From assembly GCA_013203755.1 (NCBI GenBank), contig JABMPI010000647.1, positions 1 through 26,402 of the forward strand: 26,402 nucleotides of DNA. The letters run 5' to 3'. This document shows positions 1 to 8,598 of this stretch, piece by piece; the stretch's first letter is position 1, and every line of letters begins with the position of its first letter. A program made the translations under genes and the position numbers. The notes beneath the pieces were generated by a model. It made no database searches. It was not told the origin of the DNA and saw nothing but the letters and a program-made list of their open reading frames with translations. The stretch comes from Bacteroidota bacterium (GTDB taxonomy: Bacteria; Bacteroidota; Bacteroidia; Bacteroidales; Prolixibacteraceae).

Positions 1-2745
1 GCAAAATTCCATCGCCTCTTCCCACGACACACGCACAACCGGTTGTGTTGGATTGCTTAACGGATAACCCGCACGACCAAACTGATAACCATGGCGATGT
101 TCGTCGCCACTGGTATGTGTTGAATTAAACAATGCAAACTGGTCGTTTGTAATTTCAAACTGTCCCACCCAAAATGCTTTATTAATATCTACTGTCGATT
201 GTGGTTGCTCATCTCTGTTTTTTGTTCCTCCCATTAGAAATTCGCCAGCTGGAATTTTTATCATCTTTAGAGAAATACCATTATTCAGCTGAATTTCTTT
301 TCTATACTCTGCTAATCTAATTTGAATATCGTGAACATTTTTTGTTTCAATGGGCCAGCTTTTAGGTCCTTTATCAATGTTGGCAATAGGAGCATATTTT
401 TCAGGGGACACCGGTTCTGGTTTTGGTCCGGGCTCAGGTAGGTTATCAAATTCCAATTCCAGATTTGCATATTTCTTTGCATTTTCTATCATGCATACCA
501 CGCTTTTGTCCGCGTCTTCATGGTAGTTCGGAATTTCAGAACGTTGCCCGTGATACGGTGCATTAAAGTCAATCCAACAATATAATTTTTCCAACGATTC
601 CTGATCCAATTGAACATTGTGATGTCCTTTTTTTAGCAATTGAATCAGTTCAGTTTGATCAGCGTGAACATCCATGGGCTGCAACATGTGCATGTCGCTT
701 TCAATTCCCGGGCGACGAACATAACGGTGCAGTTGAGCATAGGATTCAGAAAAATGACCTCCGTACGATGGATCTGCTTTTCCTGCAATTTGCGTGTCCC
801 AATCGTTTAACATTTTGTCTCCTTTTAGGTAAGGAAGCTTTTCTCTATTTTCGTTGTGGCAAGCCACGCAATATTTATCTAAAACAGGTTGTACTTCGTG
901 GCGGAAACTAAATCCACGTGCCGGACCATACCACTCTTCAATCTCTGCCGGTTTTTTCCGGGCGGCTATACTCATTTTTGGCAAAGCAACCTCGTTGCGG
1001 TTTTCGTGGCAACCAATACACGACACTTTTTCTCCGGGCATGCCGGTAAACCAGCTGCGCATTTGTTGCAAGGCTTTTCCTTCTTTGTCTAAAGGCTGAA
1101 TAAAAACTGCTGTATTTGCCGGAATGGTAAACATAGCGGAGCCATCCTTTTCAACCGGAACGGTTCCTAATATGCGCATTACATCCCACGGACCATCCAT
1201 TCCAATTGTTCCCAAAAGTCCTCCTTGTCCGTATGGACTAAAAAAATAAGAGCCAATTCGTAGTTTCTCAACTTCACCTTTTTCAACACCCGCTAATCCG
1301 GGGCCGTAATAAACATCTTGTAAAAATACGGTTGCCGTTTTACTTTTAAGGTCAATACGGTCTGGAATTACTGGTGGTGTTTTACGGGAAGCAAAAGGAA
1401 GTGCTTCAATAACTGCTTCTCCTTCGGCTTCATATAACAAAGTCATGTTGTTAAAAACATCAACCAAATAAAGTCCCCAAAGTGCATCCGGCGACTCTTT
1501 CATACTTACCAAAAAATATTTTTCGCTTAATGGAAATGGGTTCATAAACAACGGCCAAACCCCATCCGGCAAACGGTCGCGAATTATGGGTTCTACTTTT
1601 CTGCCGCGATGAGGAATTTCTGCCACAACACCATCTGCTTCGTGGCGGCCTTTTGTTGGGTCGATAATTAATAACCTTCCTGCACGCGAAACACTATGGT
1701 GACCAGTGGCAATTCCTGCAACTGCCGATGAATGTCCAGGAATTGGTCGTGCTCCAAAAAATGCAGTGGGGAAATAGGAGTTGGAGCCGTAATGTGCCAA
1801 TTGAGATGTTCCATCAGGATTCATCGTAAAAAGTAAGCGCGAATTAGAATGTGGCAAACCTGAATATTCCCAACGTTGATAGAGAACTTTTCCATCGTTC
1901 ATTACCACAGGTTCCCAGTTGCTATCCTGGTCGAAAGTTATTTGTCTAATATTTTTGGTCTGCGGTTCTATCTGGTAAAGGCCACTCATTCTGGGTCGGC
2001 CGTTTATGCAAGGAAGCCCCAGAAATGTTGCTGTGGAACAGAAAGTTATTCTACCGTCGGGCAAATAACAGCCATCGAAACAATCGAAGTTGGTAATGTC
2101 GGTTGGAGTTATTTGTTCTGTTTTTCCAGATCCGGTATTCAATGAAAATAAATGCCAGCGATTATTTGTTCCAATGGAAGAATACATCAATTCATCACCA
2201 TTAAAATTGAGGCTTAAATCATTTATTATATTTCCCCTATTCGGTTTGTAGAGAGTTTTAAGTTTTCTGGTGTTTTTTAAATCGGATAAAACCGAAATCT
2301 CGTTTTTCCATCCTTTTTCTGGATGTCCGATACTTGCGTTGTTATTGTGGTTTGCCGGAGCCATTCCCAAACTTCCGCTAAGTGCTGTTCTTGCTTTTTC
2401 TCCAAGGTCGCGCCGAAGTAGTATGATTTTATCGAAATCGAGTAAGGGATTGGCTAGTAATCCTTCATCTAAAATTGCCAATAATTCGGAGGCTCTTTTT
2501 ACTGTTTCAGCGCTATTATTTTGAATGCCTTTTAACAACTCCACCTTCTCTTTTTCAAATTGAGAAAGTGTAGTCAGGTATTTTTCTGAATTATTGTTTT
2601 GGTCTTCAATTGCCAATTGGTATGCTTCTGCATCTACTAACCGAAGTCGTTTTAATAATTGACTATTTTGATGCTCTTTGGCGTTGGAATGAAAAGTAAT
2701 TAATACTGAGAGAATCAGTAGTATTAAGGTAATTTTCCGTTTCAT
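1..2745 (-). CDS. Exported HzsA-like dihaem protein fused to a formylglycine-generating-enzyme-like domain (partial, C-terminus off the left edge)
   Basis: The frame is open from ATG at 2745 to base 1, giving 915 codons without a stop. Residues 1-22 are a Sec signal peptide (MKRKITLILLILSVLITFHS) followed by a charged helical region. Residues about 185-480 carry repeated propeller-like stretches of the TolB/PD40 type. Residues about 490-580 resemble the middle domain of hydrazine synthase subunit alpha and end in RSWFTGMPGEKVSCIGCHE, which holds the first haem motif (Cys576). A second motif, CVACH (Cys626), sits in a VQPVLDKYC context typical of periplasmic cytochrome c domains. From about residue 818 a SUMF1/FGE-like domain begins (IPAGEFLMGG; VSWEEAMEFC at the edge). 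Domain names are my recognition of family patterns. The substrate is unknown, and hydrazine synthesis is not implied. It is the last gene of the minus-strand series, 92 bp beyond the PorT-like gene. Confidence 0.8.
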   Translation of the reverse strand, partial: MKRKITLILLILSVLITFHSNAKEHQNSQLLKRLRLVDAEAYQLAIEDQNNNSEKYLTTLSQFEKEKVELLKGIQNNSAETVKRASELLAILDEGLLANPLLDFDKIILLRRDLGEKARTALSGSLGMAPANHNNNASIGHPEKGWKNEISVLSDLKNTRKLKTLYKPNRGNIINDLSLNFNGDELMYSSIGTNNRWHLFSLNTGSGKTEQITPTDITNFDCFDGCYLPDGRITFCSTATFLGLPCINGRPRMSGLYQIEPQTKNIRQITFDQDSNWEPVVMNDGKVLYQRWEYSGLPHSNSRLLFTMNPDGTSQLAHYGSNSYFPTAFFGARPIPGHSSAVAGIATGHHSVSRAGRLLIIDPTKGRHEADGVVAEIPHRGRKVEPIIRDRLPDGVWPLFMNPFPLSEKYFLVSMKESPDALWGLYLVDVFNNMTLLYEAEGEAVIEALPFASRKTPPVIPDRIDLKSKTATVFLQDVYYGPGLAGVEKGEVEKLRIGSYFFSPYGQGGLLGTIGMDGPWDVMRILGTVPVEKDGSAMFTIPANTAVFIQPLDKEGKALQQMRSWFTGMPGEKVSCIGCHENRNEVALPKMSIAARKKPAEIEEWYGPARGFSFRHEVQPVLDKYCVACHNENREKLPYLKGDKMLNDWDTQIAGKADPSYGGHFSESYAQLHRYVRRPGIESDMHMLQPMDVHADQTELIQLLKKGHHNVQLDQESLEKLYCWIDFNAPYHGQRSEIPNYHEDADKSVVCMIENAKKYANLELEFDNLPEPGPKPEPVSPEKYAPIANIDKGPKSWPIETKNVHDIQIRLAEYRKEIQLNNGISLKMIKIPAGEFLMGGTKNRDEQPQSTVDINKAFWVGQFEITNDQFALFNSTHTSGDEHRHGYQFGRAGYPLSNPTQPVVRVSWEEAMEFC

Positions 2746-2837
2746 CGATTGGTTTTTTTGTAAAAATAGTTTTTCTATTCTAAAATTACTTTTTGTTTAG
2801 ATGAAATGAGTGAGAGCTGGGATAATTTTTATTGATT

Positions 2838-3488
2838 CTAAAGTCTTTTGTTGAATAAGAAATAATTTAGTTCAATCCCGTAATTCATATTATGCAGATT
2901 GTAGAATTTGTGGACGGAAAGAATGGAATATTCGAATCGAAATCCCAGAAGTAAATTTTTTCTTTTATCGATATGAAATTTAAGATCTGCAATCCATGAA
3001 AGATCTAATTTTCTGAAATCCGCTGCGTTTGGCGTTTCTATTCTTTCGGTAAGTTCATCGAAAAGAAGTCCAGAATTGATGAGCATGCCACAGGCAAGTC
3101 CGGTTTCAAAAAGATAATCTCGTTTTCTTGTTTTGCCTTTCATCCCCAACAAAACAGGCATTTCAATATATTTTAGTTTTAAACTTTCAAACTCACGTTG
3201 TCCGAAAGTATTTATGAATTCGTACAAACTTCCTTTTCGGATATAACGTAATTCAAGAGTTCCAACAAATTTTTTATATGAATCGTAAGTAACAAATGCA
3301 CCGAATGAAATTCCTCCTGTGCCCCAGATTTTTCCATCGCTGCTGTTCCAATAAATTTCATTATCACCCTGAACGTGAATTCCATTGAAATTCAACAAAA
3401 CTCCCGGCCGGAATACGTGTTCTTGTGCATGAATGTGTACGATGCATACAATTAGAAAAAGAAATAGTATTGATATTTTTTTGTGCAA
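2838..3488 (-). CDS. PorT-like outer-membrane beta-barrel protein
   Basis: This 216-residue protein has an N-terminal signal peptide (about residues 1-21, ending HIHAQ). Alternating hydrophobic/polar strands follow, with patterns such as GGISFGAFVTYDS, LELRYIRKG, LKLKYIEMPVLLGMKG and LGFRFEYSIL. The motif YIEMPVLL is typical of the PorT/OMP_b-brl_2 family of small Bacteroidota barrels. The chosen start is TTG at 3488. No in-frame ATG lies between the upstream in-frame stop and the signal peptide, and AAAGAGAA lies about 18 bases upstream. The gene lies between the metallophosphoesterase and the HzsA-like fusion on the same strand. Its specific role (porin, structural, or secretion-related) cannot be read from sequence. 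The family call is fairly firm, the function is not. Confidence 0.72.
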   Translation of the reverse strand: MHKKISILFLFLIVCIVHIHAQEHVFRPGVLLNFNGIHVQGDNEIYWNSSDGKIWGTGGISFGAFVTYDSYKKFVGTLELRYIRKGSLYEFINTFGQREFESLKLKYIEMPVLLGMKGKTRKRDYLFETGLACGMLINSGLLFDELTERIETPNAADFRKLDLSWIADLKFHIDKRKNLLLGFRFEYSILSVHKFYNLHNMNYGIELNYFLFNKRL

Positions 3489-3561
3489 TTCTTTTGTTGA
3501 ATATTCTCTTTATGATTTACGTAACAAAAGTTAAAATATTGTATAGGGATTTCGATAGTTT

Positions 3562-4557
3562 CTAAGGCAAACTATCAATTTGAATATCGGAATAATACCC
3601 GGTTGCATTGTGTCCCGATACAATTTGAGGAATACCATTTTTAATATCAAGCGATTGATGGTGTGTGTGTCCGGCTAAAACAGTTAATAGATTAGGTGCA
3701 TTAAAAACTTTCTCATAAAAATTTATTGTAGTTTTTGTGTGTCCGCCTTTTCTCCATTGTTCGCGTCGCTCTAATTTGAAGTTTTTGTCCGACTTGGCTC
3801 CCCAGTTAGGATTGGCACAACCAAAACCCATGGATCTACCCGGCATAAAAAGTGGAATGTGCATAAGTAAAACTATGGGAGTGTCACTTTTTGCCTGAGC
3901 TTTAAAAAAGTCCAGCTGTTCGGGTAAAATTTCATAGGTAGAATTATCGATACAAATATATCTCACACCATTAAAATCGTAGGCAGCATAAAGTGGATTG
4001 TTATTTTGGTACATTGGTTTTAGGTGTTTCTCTGTCCAGGTTTTGCGAAGTTGCTGCCTGCTTCCTTTCATTCCTTCGTAATGCCAATCGTGGTTTCCAG
4101 CAACGTAAGCAAATGGTATTCCGGTATCGTTTAATTTTTGAAAAACCCAATCAACAGCGGCTTCCGATGGGAAACTAAAAATATCGCCAGTAAGTGCAAG
4201 AAAATCTATATCCTGTTCTTTTGCCAATTGTAATGTATTTTCAAAACTTTCTTTGGTTGAATATTTTTCTTCGGTTTGAAAGTGCGTGTTGCTTTTATAT
4301 GCACCTGCCATTCTTTTACTAAACTGCTTGTATTTCACTCCCCGTTCGTCATCCAAAGAAAGATGTGTGTCGGTAATGTGAAAAATGCGGGCTGGTTTAA
4401 CCTGAGCGTTGGTATAAATAGAAACCCGGTTATCAGTTGTTGAAAAAGTTCCCCGAATATTTTTTGTTTTTTTTCGTTCTGTATCAGAATTGAAAGAGCT
4501 AAAAGTTAATCCCAGTCCTGCTAGTCCAGCTGCAGATATAAAGTTTCTTCGTTTCAT
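3562..4557 (-). CDS. Secreted calcineurin-like metallophosphoesterase
   Basis: ATG at 4557 is preferred over a TTG at 4587 because it begins directly with a Tat-like signal (MKRRNFISAAGLAGLGL). The product is 331 residues. The metal-binding set of the calcineurin-like phosphoesterase fold is complete: D63-T-H65, GD at 124-125, GNHD at 154-157, H233 in LLMHIP, and GHTH at 296-299. The protein therefore should bind a two-metal centre and hydrolyse phosphomono- or diesters outside the cytoplasm. The substrate is not evident. Related Bacteroidota proteins include purple-acid-phosphatase-like and cyclic-nucleotide-phosphodiesterase-like enzymes. The gene lies 73 bp upstream of the PorT-like gene on the same strand, so co-transcription is plausible. 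A 477-bp leader region with inverted repeats separates it from the Gre-like gene. Confidence 0.85.
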   Translation of the reverse strand: MKRRNFISAAGLAGLGLTFSSFNSDTERKKTKNIRGTFSTTDNRVSIYTNAQVKPARIFHITDTHLSLDDERGVKYKQFSKRMAGAYKSNTHFQTEEKYSTKESFENTLQLAKEQDIDFLALTGDIFSFPSEAAVDWVFQKLNDTGIPFAYVAGNHDWHYEGMKGSRQQLRKTWTEKHLKPMYQNNNPLYAAYDFNGVRYICIDNSTYEILPEQLDFFKAQAKSDTPIVLLMHIPLFMPGRSMGFGCANPNWGAKSDKNFKLERREQWRKGGHTKTTINFYEKVFNAPNLLTVLAGHTHHQSLDIKNGIPQIVSGHNATGYYSDIQIDSLP

Positions 4558-5034
4558 CCGTTTATAATTTTTTATTTTTAATTGCAACGTATGGAACTCT
4601 CGATGAAATTTAATCCTGCTTGTTTGTGAAATATCGCAGATTAAATTTCATGTTCGTTTCATTTAATTGAATTTTAGATTTAAAGATAAACAAGATTTCA
4701 GACATTGATTAAAATCTTGTTTTATAATCTTGATATTGTGGTAAGGATTCATTTTTTGTGATATTATTTGATTAGCAGCAGAGCTGCGAAATATTTGTAG
4801 CTTGAATAATTTGAAGCAATTTGAAAGGTGCTCACACAAACAAAATTCCTGACACTGGCTATTTAATATTGAATGGTTAACTGATGGAAAAGACCATTTA
4901 ATAAATTCAGATAAAAATTTTCGGCTGACTTATTTGAAATAGATAATTGTTAAATCTTTGTGCAGCTTCGTATATCCTTTGTGCAACTTTGTGGTAAAAT
5001 TCTTAAATCGTTATAAAATTAATGTATTTCCAAA
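4558..5034. other. Gene-free stretch between the Gre-like gene and the metallophosphoesterase, with inverted repeats
   Basis: No convincing reading frame is present. It holds a 13-bp perfect inverted repeat (4603-4615 and 4639-4651, 23-base spacer). It also holds an 11-bp perfect inverted repeat (4688-4698 and 4712-4722, 13-base loop) and a small one at 4775-4787. The 11-bp stem, read on minus, is followed by a weak T-rich stretch and could end Gre-like gene transcripts. No clear TAnnTTTG promoter was seen for the downstream gene. Confidence 0.6.
4603..4651 (-). repeat. 13-bp perfect inverted repeat upstream of the metallophosphoesterase
   Basis: The arm atgaaatttaatc at 4603-4615 is exactly complemented by gattaaatttcat at 4639-4651. 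The repeat lies 46-94 bases before the ATG at 4557, in the expected leader of that gene. It may be an operator or a leader hairpin, and nothing in the window shows which. Confidence 0.5.
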
Positions 5035-5496
5035 TCAAATAATCTTTGCTATCGTTAGTTCTTTACCCTGAAATTTGAATGTGTCACCAGCTTTTTTGTC
5101 ATGTAATATTTTCCCAATTGGCGATGCCAGCGAAATACAATAAACAGTTTCATTTTCAACTTCTAATTTCCCTATTCCGATTGAAATAAAATAAATTCCG
5201 TTGCTTGCCGTAACTAAACTTCCATATTCAACGGTATCAAATTTTTTATGAAGGTTGATTTTCTCCAATTCATTTTTAAGTTTCAATGCAATATTCAACT
5301 GAACCCTGTTTTTTTCCAGCTCCATTTGCATCATAGCACGCCCGGTTTCGTATTTGTCGCCCACACTGCTTTTTGTTTCGTTGTCGCGTGATTCTTTGGC
5401 AGATTGGATTGCTTGTTTTGCTGATTCAATTCGTTCGTCAATAATTTTAATTATTTGCTTGAAAATGGATTCTTTTATGTTGATTGACTTGCTCAT
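5035..5496 (-). CDS. GreA/GreB-type C-terminal domain protein with N-terminal coiled coil
   Basis: ATG at 5496 gives 153 residues. An in-frame GTG at 5535 would add 13 residues unlike the family. Residues about 8-80 form a long charged helix with the motif SSVGDKYETGRAMMQ (44-58), which matches the coiled-coil hairpin of Gre-type factors in Bacteroidota. Residues 90-153 resemble the Gre C-terminal FKBP-like domain (SPIGKIL near 125-131, GDTF at 137-140). Classical Gre factors bind RNA polymerase and stimulate transcript cleavage. In many Bacteroidota genomes this short relative is labelled 3-oxoacyl-ACP synthase, which the sequence does not support: there is no thiolase fold or Cys-His-Asn triad. 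It follows the pnt operon terminator by about 55 bp and is probably transcribed on its own. Confidence 0.7.
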   Translation of the reverse strand: MSKSINIKESIFKQIIKIIDERIESAKQAIQSAKESRDNETKSSVGDKYETGRAMMQMELEKNRVQLNIALKLKNELEKINLHKKFDTVEYGSLVTASNGIYFISIGIGKLEVENETVYCISLASPIGKILHDKKAGDTFKFQGKELTIAKII

Positions 5497-5550
5497 TTGA
5501 AAATTAAAACTTAAAAATACGATTTTAAATGTCACTATTAATTAACGACA

Positions 5551-5585
5551 AAAAAAAAATGCCACCCCGAATGGAATGGCATTTT
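5551..5585 (-). terminator. Intrinsic terminator of the pnt operon
   Basis: On the minus strand a 9-bp perfect stem (5577-5585 with 5556-5564, arms AAAATGCCA/TGGCATTTT) with a 12-base loop runs into a tract of about ten T. It lies about 60 bases after the pntB stop and before the Gre-like gene. Stem plus long T-tract is the standard intrinsic terminator form. Confidence 0.85.
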
Positions 5586-5646
5586 CATAAGTTCTTAGTA
5601 TCAGCCTTTTTACTTACAGCTTACGACTAATTACTTTCTACTTCTT

Positions 5647-7089
5647 CTACATACTCTTAATTTCATTCACCAATTTCTGAATCGAGCTTTTTGCATCGCC
5701 AAATAACATGCGGGTTTTATCGTTAAAGAACAGGAAGTTTTCGATTCCTGCATAACCTTTACCCATACCACGTTTCATGATAATAATATTTTTTGCCAAG
5801 TGAGCATCGATAATTGGCATTCCGTAAATCGGACTGCTTGGGTCGTCATACGCAGCTGGATTAACCACGTCATTTGCACCAATTACAATAGCAACGTCAA
5901 CGTTTGGCATGTCCGGGTTAATATCGTCCATTTCAACCAGTTGTTCGTAAGGTACATCGGCTTCAGCCAACAGTACATTCATGTGTCCCGGCATACGACC
6001 TGCAACCGGATGAATGGCATATTTTACTTCAATTCCTTTCCCTTCCAGCAATGAATCTAATTCGTGTGCAATGTGTTGAGCTTGTGCAACTGCCAAACCG
6101 TAACCCGGAATAATCACAATTTTCTGCGAATAACTTAAAAGTACAGCAGCATCGCTTAATTGAATCTCTTTAATAGTTCCTTGTTCGTGTTCAATTCCTT
6201 CAGCTCCGCCACCACCAAATGCACCAATAATTACATTTAACAGTGATCTGTTCATTGCTTTACACATTAACATGGTTAAAATCATTCCGGCTGCTCCAAC
6301 AAGGATACCACCTAAAATCATCGCCTGATTGCCGTATATAAATCCGGCCATTGCAGCTGCAACACCAGTAAGTGCATTCAATAATGAAATTACAACGGGC
6401 ATGTCGGCACCACCAATTGGCATTACAAACATAACTCCGTAAACCAGCGAAATTAATAGCAGTCCATAAATTGCCCAAACCATTTCGGCTGGTGGATTTG
6501 GAGAGAATGTAATATAAACTCCCAGTCCCAATGTTACAATCAATAAAACCAGATTCAGGTAAGTCATAAATGGTTTCATAATATCGCCAACTCTACCATC
6601 GAGTTTTGCAAAAGCAATCATACTTCCACTAAATGCAATTGCACCGATTATTAAACCAAGAACGGTTACCAAAATTGAACCAATATCTCCGGCAATTGCA
6701 TTTGGATATTCTAATAATGCAACCAACATCGACGCAGCACCACCGGTAGCATTATAAATAGATACCAGTTGAGGCATCGCAGTCATTTTAACTTTTCTGG
6801 CTACCATCCAGCCAATGGCAGAACCTACGCCAATAGCAGCTAAAATAATCCAAACGTTTGTAAGTGGTATACCTGTTCCGTTTGCGTCTTTATGCAACAA
6901 AAGGGTGGTTAGCATTGCTAATCCCATTCCGCCTGCAGCCCAAAGGTTTCCCGTTCTGGCTGTTGCCGGATGCGAAAGCAATTTCAATCCATAAACAAAT
7001 AAAAGTGCGGCAATCAGGTAACTTAATTCCAATAGCGAATCGCCCATGGTAAATTCCATTCCGTTAAATATTCCTATTACTTTATCCAT
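5647..7089 (-). CDS. pntB: NAD(P) transhydrogenase subunit beta (Re/Si-specific, proton-translocating)
   Basis: This is a 480-residue inner-membrane protein whose length suits PntB. Residues 15-290 hold many hydrophobic helices, with typical PntB segments such as SIYNATGGAASMLVALLE (110-127) and MPIGGADMPVVISLLNA (223-239). The C-terminal NADP-binding domain III starts near 310 with VIIPGYGLAVAQAQH (325-339). It continues through HPVAGRMPGHMNVLLAEADVPY, IVIGANDVVNPAA and KRGMGKGYAG. With PntAA and PntAB it couples hydride transfer between NADH and NADP+ to proton movement. The start ATG at 7089 lies 6 bases after the pntAB stop, so it is the third gene of a compact operon ending at the terminator at 5551-5585. 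Confidence 0.97.
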   Translation of the reverse strand: MDKVIGIFNGMEFTMGDSLLELSYLIAALLFVYGLKLLSHPATARTGNLWAAGGMGLAMLTTLLLHKDANGTGIPLTNVWIILAAIGVGSAIGWMVARKVKMTAMPQLVSIYNATGGAASMLVALLEYPNAIAGDIGSILVTVLGLIIGAIAFSGSMIAFAKLDGRVGDIMKPFMTYLNLVLLIVTLGLGVYITFSPNPPAEMVWAIYGLLLISLVYGVMFVMPIGGADMPVVISLLNALTGVAAAMAGFIYGNQAMILGGILVGAAGMILTMLMCKAMNRSLLNVIIGAFGGGGAEGIEHEQGTIKEIQLSDAAVLLSYSQKIVIIPGYGLAVAQAQHIAHELDSLLEGKGIEVKYAIHPVAGRMPGHMNVLLAEADVPYEQLVEMDDINPDMPNVDVAIVIGANDVVNPAAYDDPSSPIYGMPIIDAHLAKNIIIMKRGMGKGYAGIENFLFFNDKTRMLFGDAKSSIQKLVNEIKSM

Positions 7090-7095
7090 GATTTC

Positions 7096-7410
7096 CTACT
7101 TTTTTTTCTTTTTAAACATTTCAAGCATTCTGTCGGTAACGGCAAATCCACCTACCACGTTTAATGTTCCGAAAATCAGGGCTAAAATCCCCAAAACCAG
7201 ACTTAACGAAAAGGTTGAAAGGTCGGCGTGACCAACAAGAATAATTCCACCAATAATAATTACACCGCTAATTGCATTTGCTCCTGACATAAGTGGAGTA
7301 TGCAAAACAGCGGGTACATTGGAAATCACTTCAATACCCACAAATATGGATAAGGCGATAATAAATATCGCTTCTTTATATTCAAAGAAAAACTGTAATA
7401 CTTGTTCCAT
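7096..7410 (-). CDS. pntAB: NAD(P) transhydrogenase subunit alpha, membrane part (alpha2)
   Basis: This 104-residue protein has three hydrophobic helices (about 12-30, 43-63, 67-92). It contains the conserved alpha2 signatures VPAVLHTPLMSGANAISG and GHADLSTFSLSLVLGILALIFGTLNVVGGFAVTDRML. In E. coli this region is the C-terminal end of a single PntA chain. Here it is separate, as in other three-subunit transhydrogenases. It sits between pntAA (9 bases away) and pntB (6 bases away), so the three are surely co-transcribed. The tail is Lys-rich (MFKKKKK). Confidence 0.95.
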   Translation of the reverse strand: MEQVLQFFFEYKEAIFIIALSIFVGIEVISNVPAVLHTPLMSGANAISGVIIIGGIILVGHADLSTFSLSLVLGILALIFGTLNVVGGFAVTDRMLEMFKKKKK

Positions 7411-7419
7411 ATCTGTTAT

Positions 7420-8550
7420 TTATTCTTTTTCGATTATTGATTTAACACGTTCGTTGTAAATTTCTTTTGCATGAGTAATACAAGTTCCTTTTACAATGTC
7501 GTCTTCAAAATTGAGGTTTAGCGCCCCCTCTTCTCCAATTATGAGTTTCATAAAGTTCAGCACATTTTTACCAAACATGCGACTGGCATCCACTGGCATT
7601 TGAGCAGGATAATTCGATTGCCCGATAACTGCAACTCCATTGTGAACAACGGTTTCGTCGTTTTTAGTCACTTCGCAGTTTCCACCACTCGATGCAGCCA
7701 AATCGATAATTACCGAACCCGGCTTCATTGCTTCCACTGCTTCTTTTGGAATTAAAAGCGGAGCTTTTCTTCCCGGAATCTGAGCAGTACAAATAATAAC
7801 ATTTGCTTTGGCAGCGTGGTCGTTAATTACTTGTTGCTGTTTCTTTTTGAAATCTTCGGTTTGTTCAACTGCGTAACCTCCGGCAGCTTTGTCTTCGGTA
7901 GCACCTTCTACTTCAACAAATTTTCCACCCAAACTCATCACCTCTTCTTTTACTGCCGAGCGCACATCAAAAACTTGTACTTGCGCACCCAGTTTTCTTG
8001 AGGTTGCAATGGCTTGCAAACCTGCAACTCCGGCTCCCAAAATCAAAACATTTGCCGGACGGATAGTCCCGGCAGCAGTCATAAACATAGGAAAGAATGT
8101 TGGTAATTTCATTGCAGCATCTAAAACTGCCATGTAACCAGAAACGGTTGCCATCGACGACAAAATGTCCATTGCCTGCGCACGCGAAGTACGTGGAATT
8201 AAATCGAGACTAAATGTTGTGACACCTTTTTCCAGGAATGTTTTTACCAGATCGGTATCCCAAAGCGGGTTAAACGCGCTTATCCAAACCTGAGTTTTTT
8301 TAATTTTCTCTGTATCTCCATCAGCCGGTGGCTGAATTTGTAATAAAACTTCTGCCTTCTCAAAAACATCGGCGCGCGAAACAATTTTCGCTCCAACGGC
8401 TTCGTAATCGGCATTTGCTGCAAACGCAGTTTCTCCGGCTCCTTGCTCCACCAATACTTCCACTTTCAGGTCGGTAAAGGTTTTTACAATCTCCGGAAGT
8501 AAAGCTACACGGGTTTCAGAACCGTATTCCTTTAATAAGCCTAGAATCAT
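7420..8550 (-). CDS. pntAA: NAD(P) transhydrogenase subunit alpha, NAD-binding part (alpha1)
   Basis: This 376-residue soluble subunit has the alanine-dehydrogenase/PNT fold. The N-terminal half includes RAQAMDILSSMATVSGYMAVLDAA (residues 123-146), a transhydrogenase signature. The NAD-binding Rossmann half starts with LILGAGVAGLQAIATSRKLGA (GAGVAG at 172-177) and an FDVR strand end. It binds NAD(H) and passes hydride to the NADP site on PntB. It is the first gene of pntAA-pntAB-pntB. Its upstream region (8551-8698) carries a TAnnTTTG -7 box and a perfect 20-bp palindrome, so expression is probably controlled by a DNA-binding regulator. Confidence 0.96.
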   Translation of the reverse strand: MILGLLKEYGSETRVALLPEIVKTFTDLKVEVLVEQGAGETAFAANADYEAVGAKIVSRADVFEKAEVLLQIQPPADGDTEKIKKTQVWISAFNPLWDTDLVKTFLEKGVTTFSLDLIPRTSRAQAMDILSSMATVSGYMAVLDAAMKLPTFFPMFMTAAGTIRPANVLILGAGVAGLQAIATSRKLGAQVQVFDVRSAVKEEVMSLGGKFVEVEGATEDKAAGGYAVEQTEDFKKKQQQVINDHAAKANVIICTAQIPGRKAPLLIPKEAVEAMKPGSVIIDLAASSGGNCEVTKNDETVVHNGVAVIGQSNYPAQMPVDASRMFGKNVLNFMKLIIGEEGALNLNFEDDIVKGTCITHAKEIYNERVKSIIEKE

Positions 8551-8578
8551 AAATTTTGATTTTGATGAATTTTTTTTG

Positions 8579-8586
8579 CAAAACTA
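8579..8586 (-). promoter_or_regulatory. Promoter -7 box of the pnt operon
   Basis: On minus the octamer TAGTTTTG matches the Bacteroidota -7 consensus TAnnTTTG exactly and lies 29 bases before the pntAA ATG. The position where a -33 TTTG would be expected (about 8606-8613) is occupied by the palindrome at 8599-8618, with no clear -33 box. Confidence 0.6.
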
Positions 8587-8598
8587 ATAAAATTTAAT

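Noticed and set aside
854..1099. Plus-strand frames opposite the haem-motif region
   Set aside because: They are shadows of the long minus-strand gene, whose in-frame CXXCH motifs and domains are clearly coding.
1..2745. Evidence for anammox metabolism
   Set aside because: Only one HzsA-like region is present, without HzsB/HzsC or hydrazine dehydrogenase genes. Similar domains occur in non-anammox bacteria.
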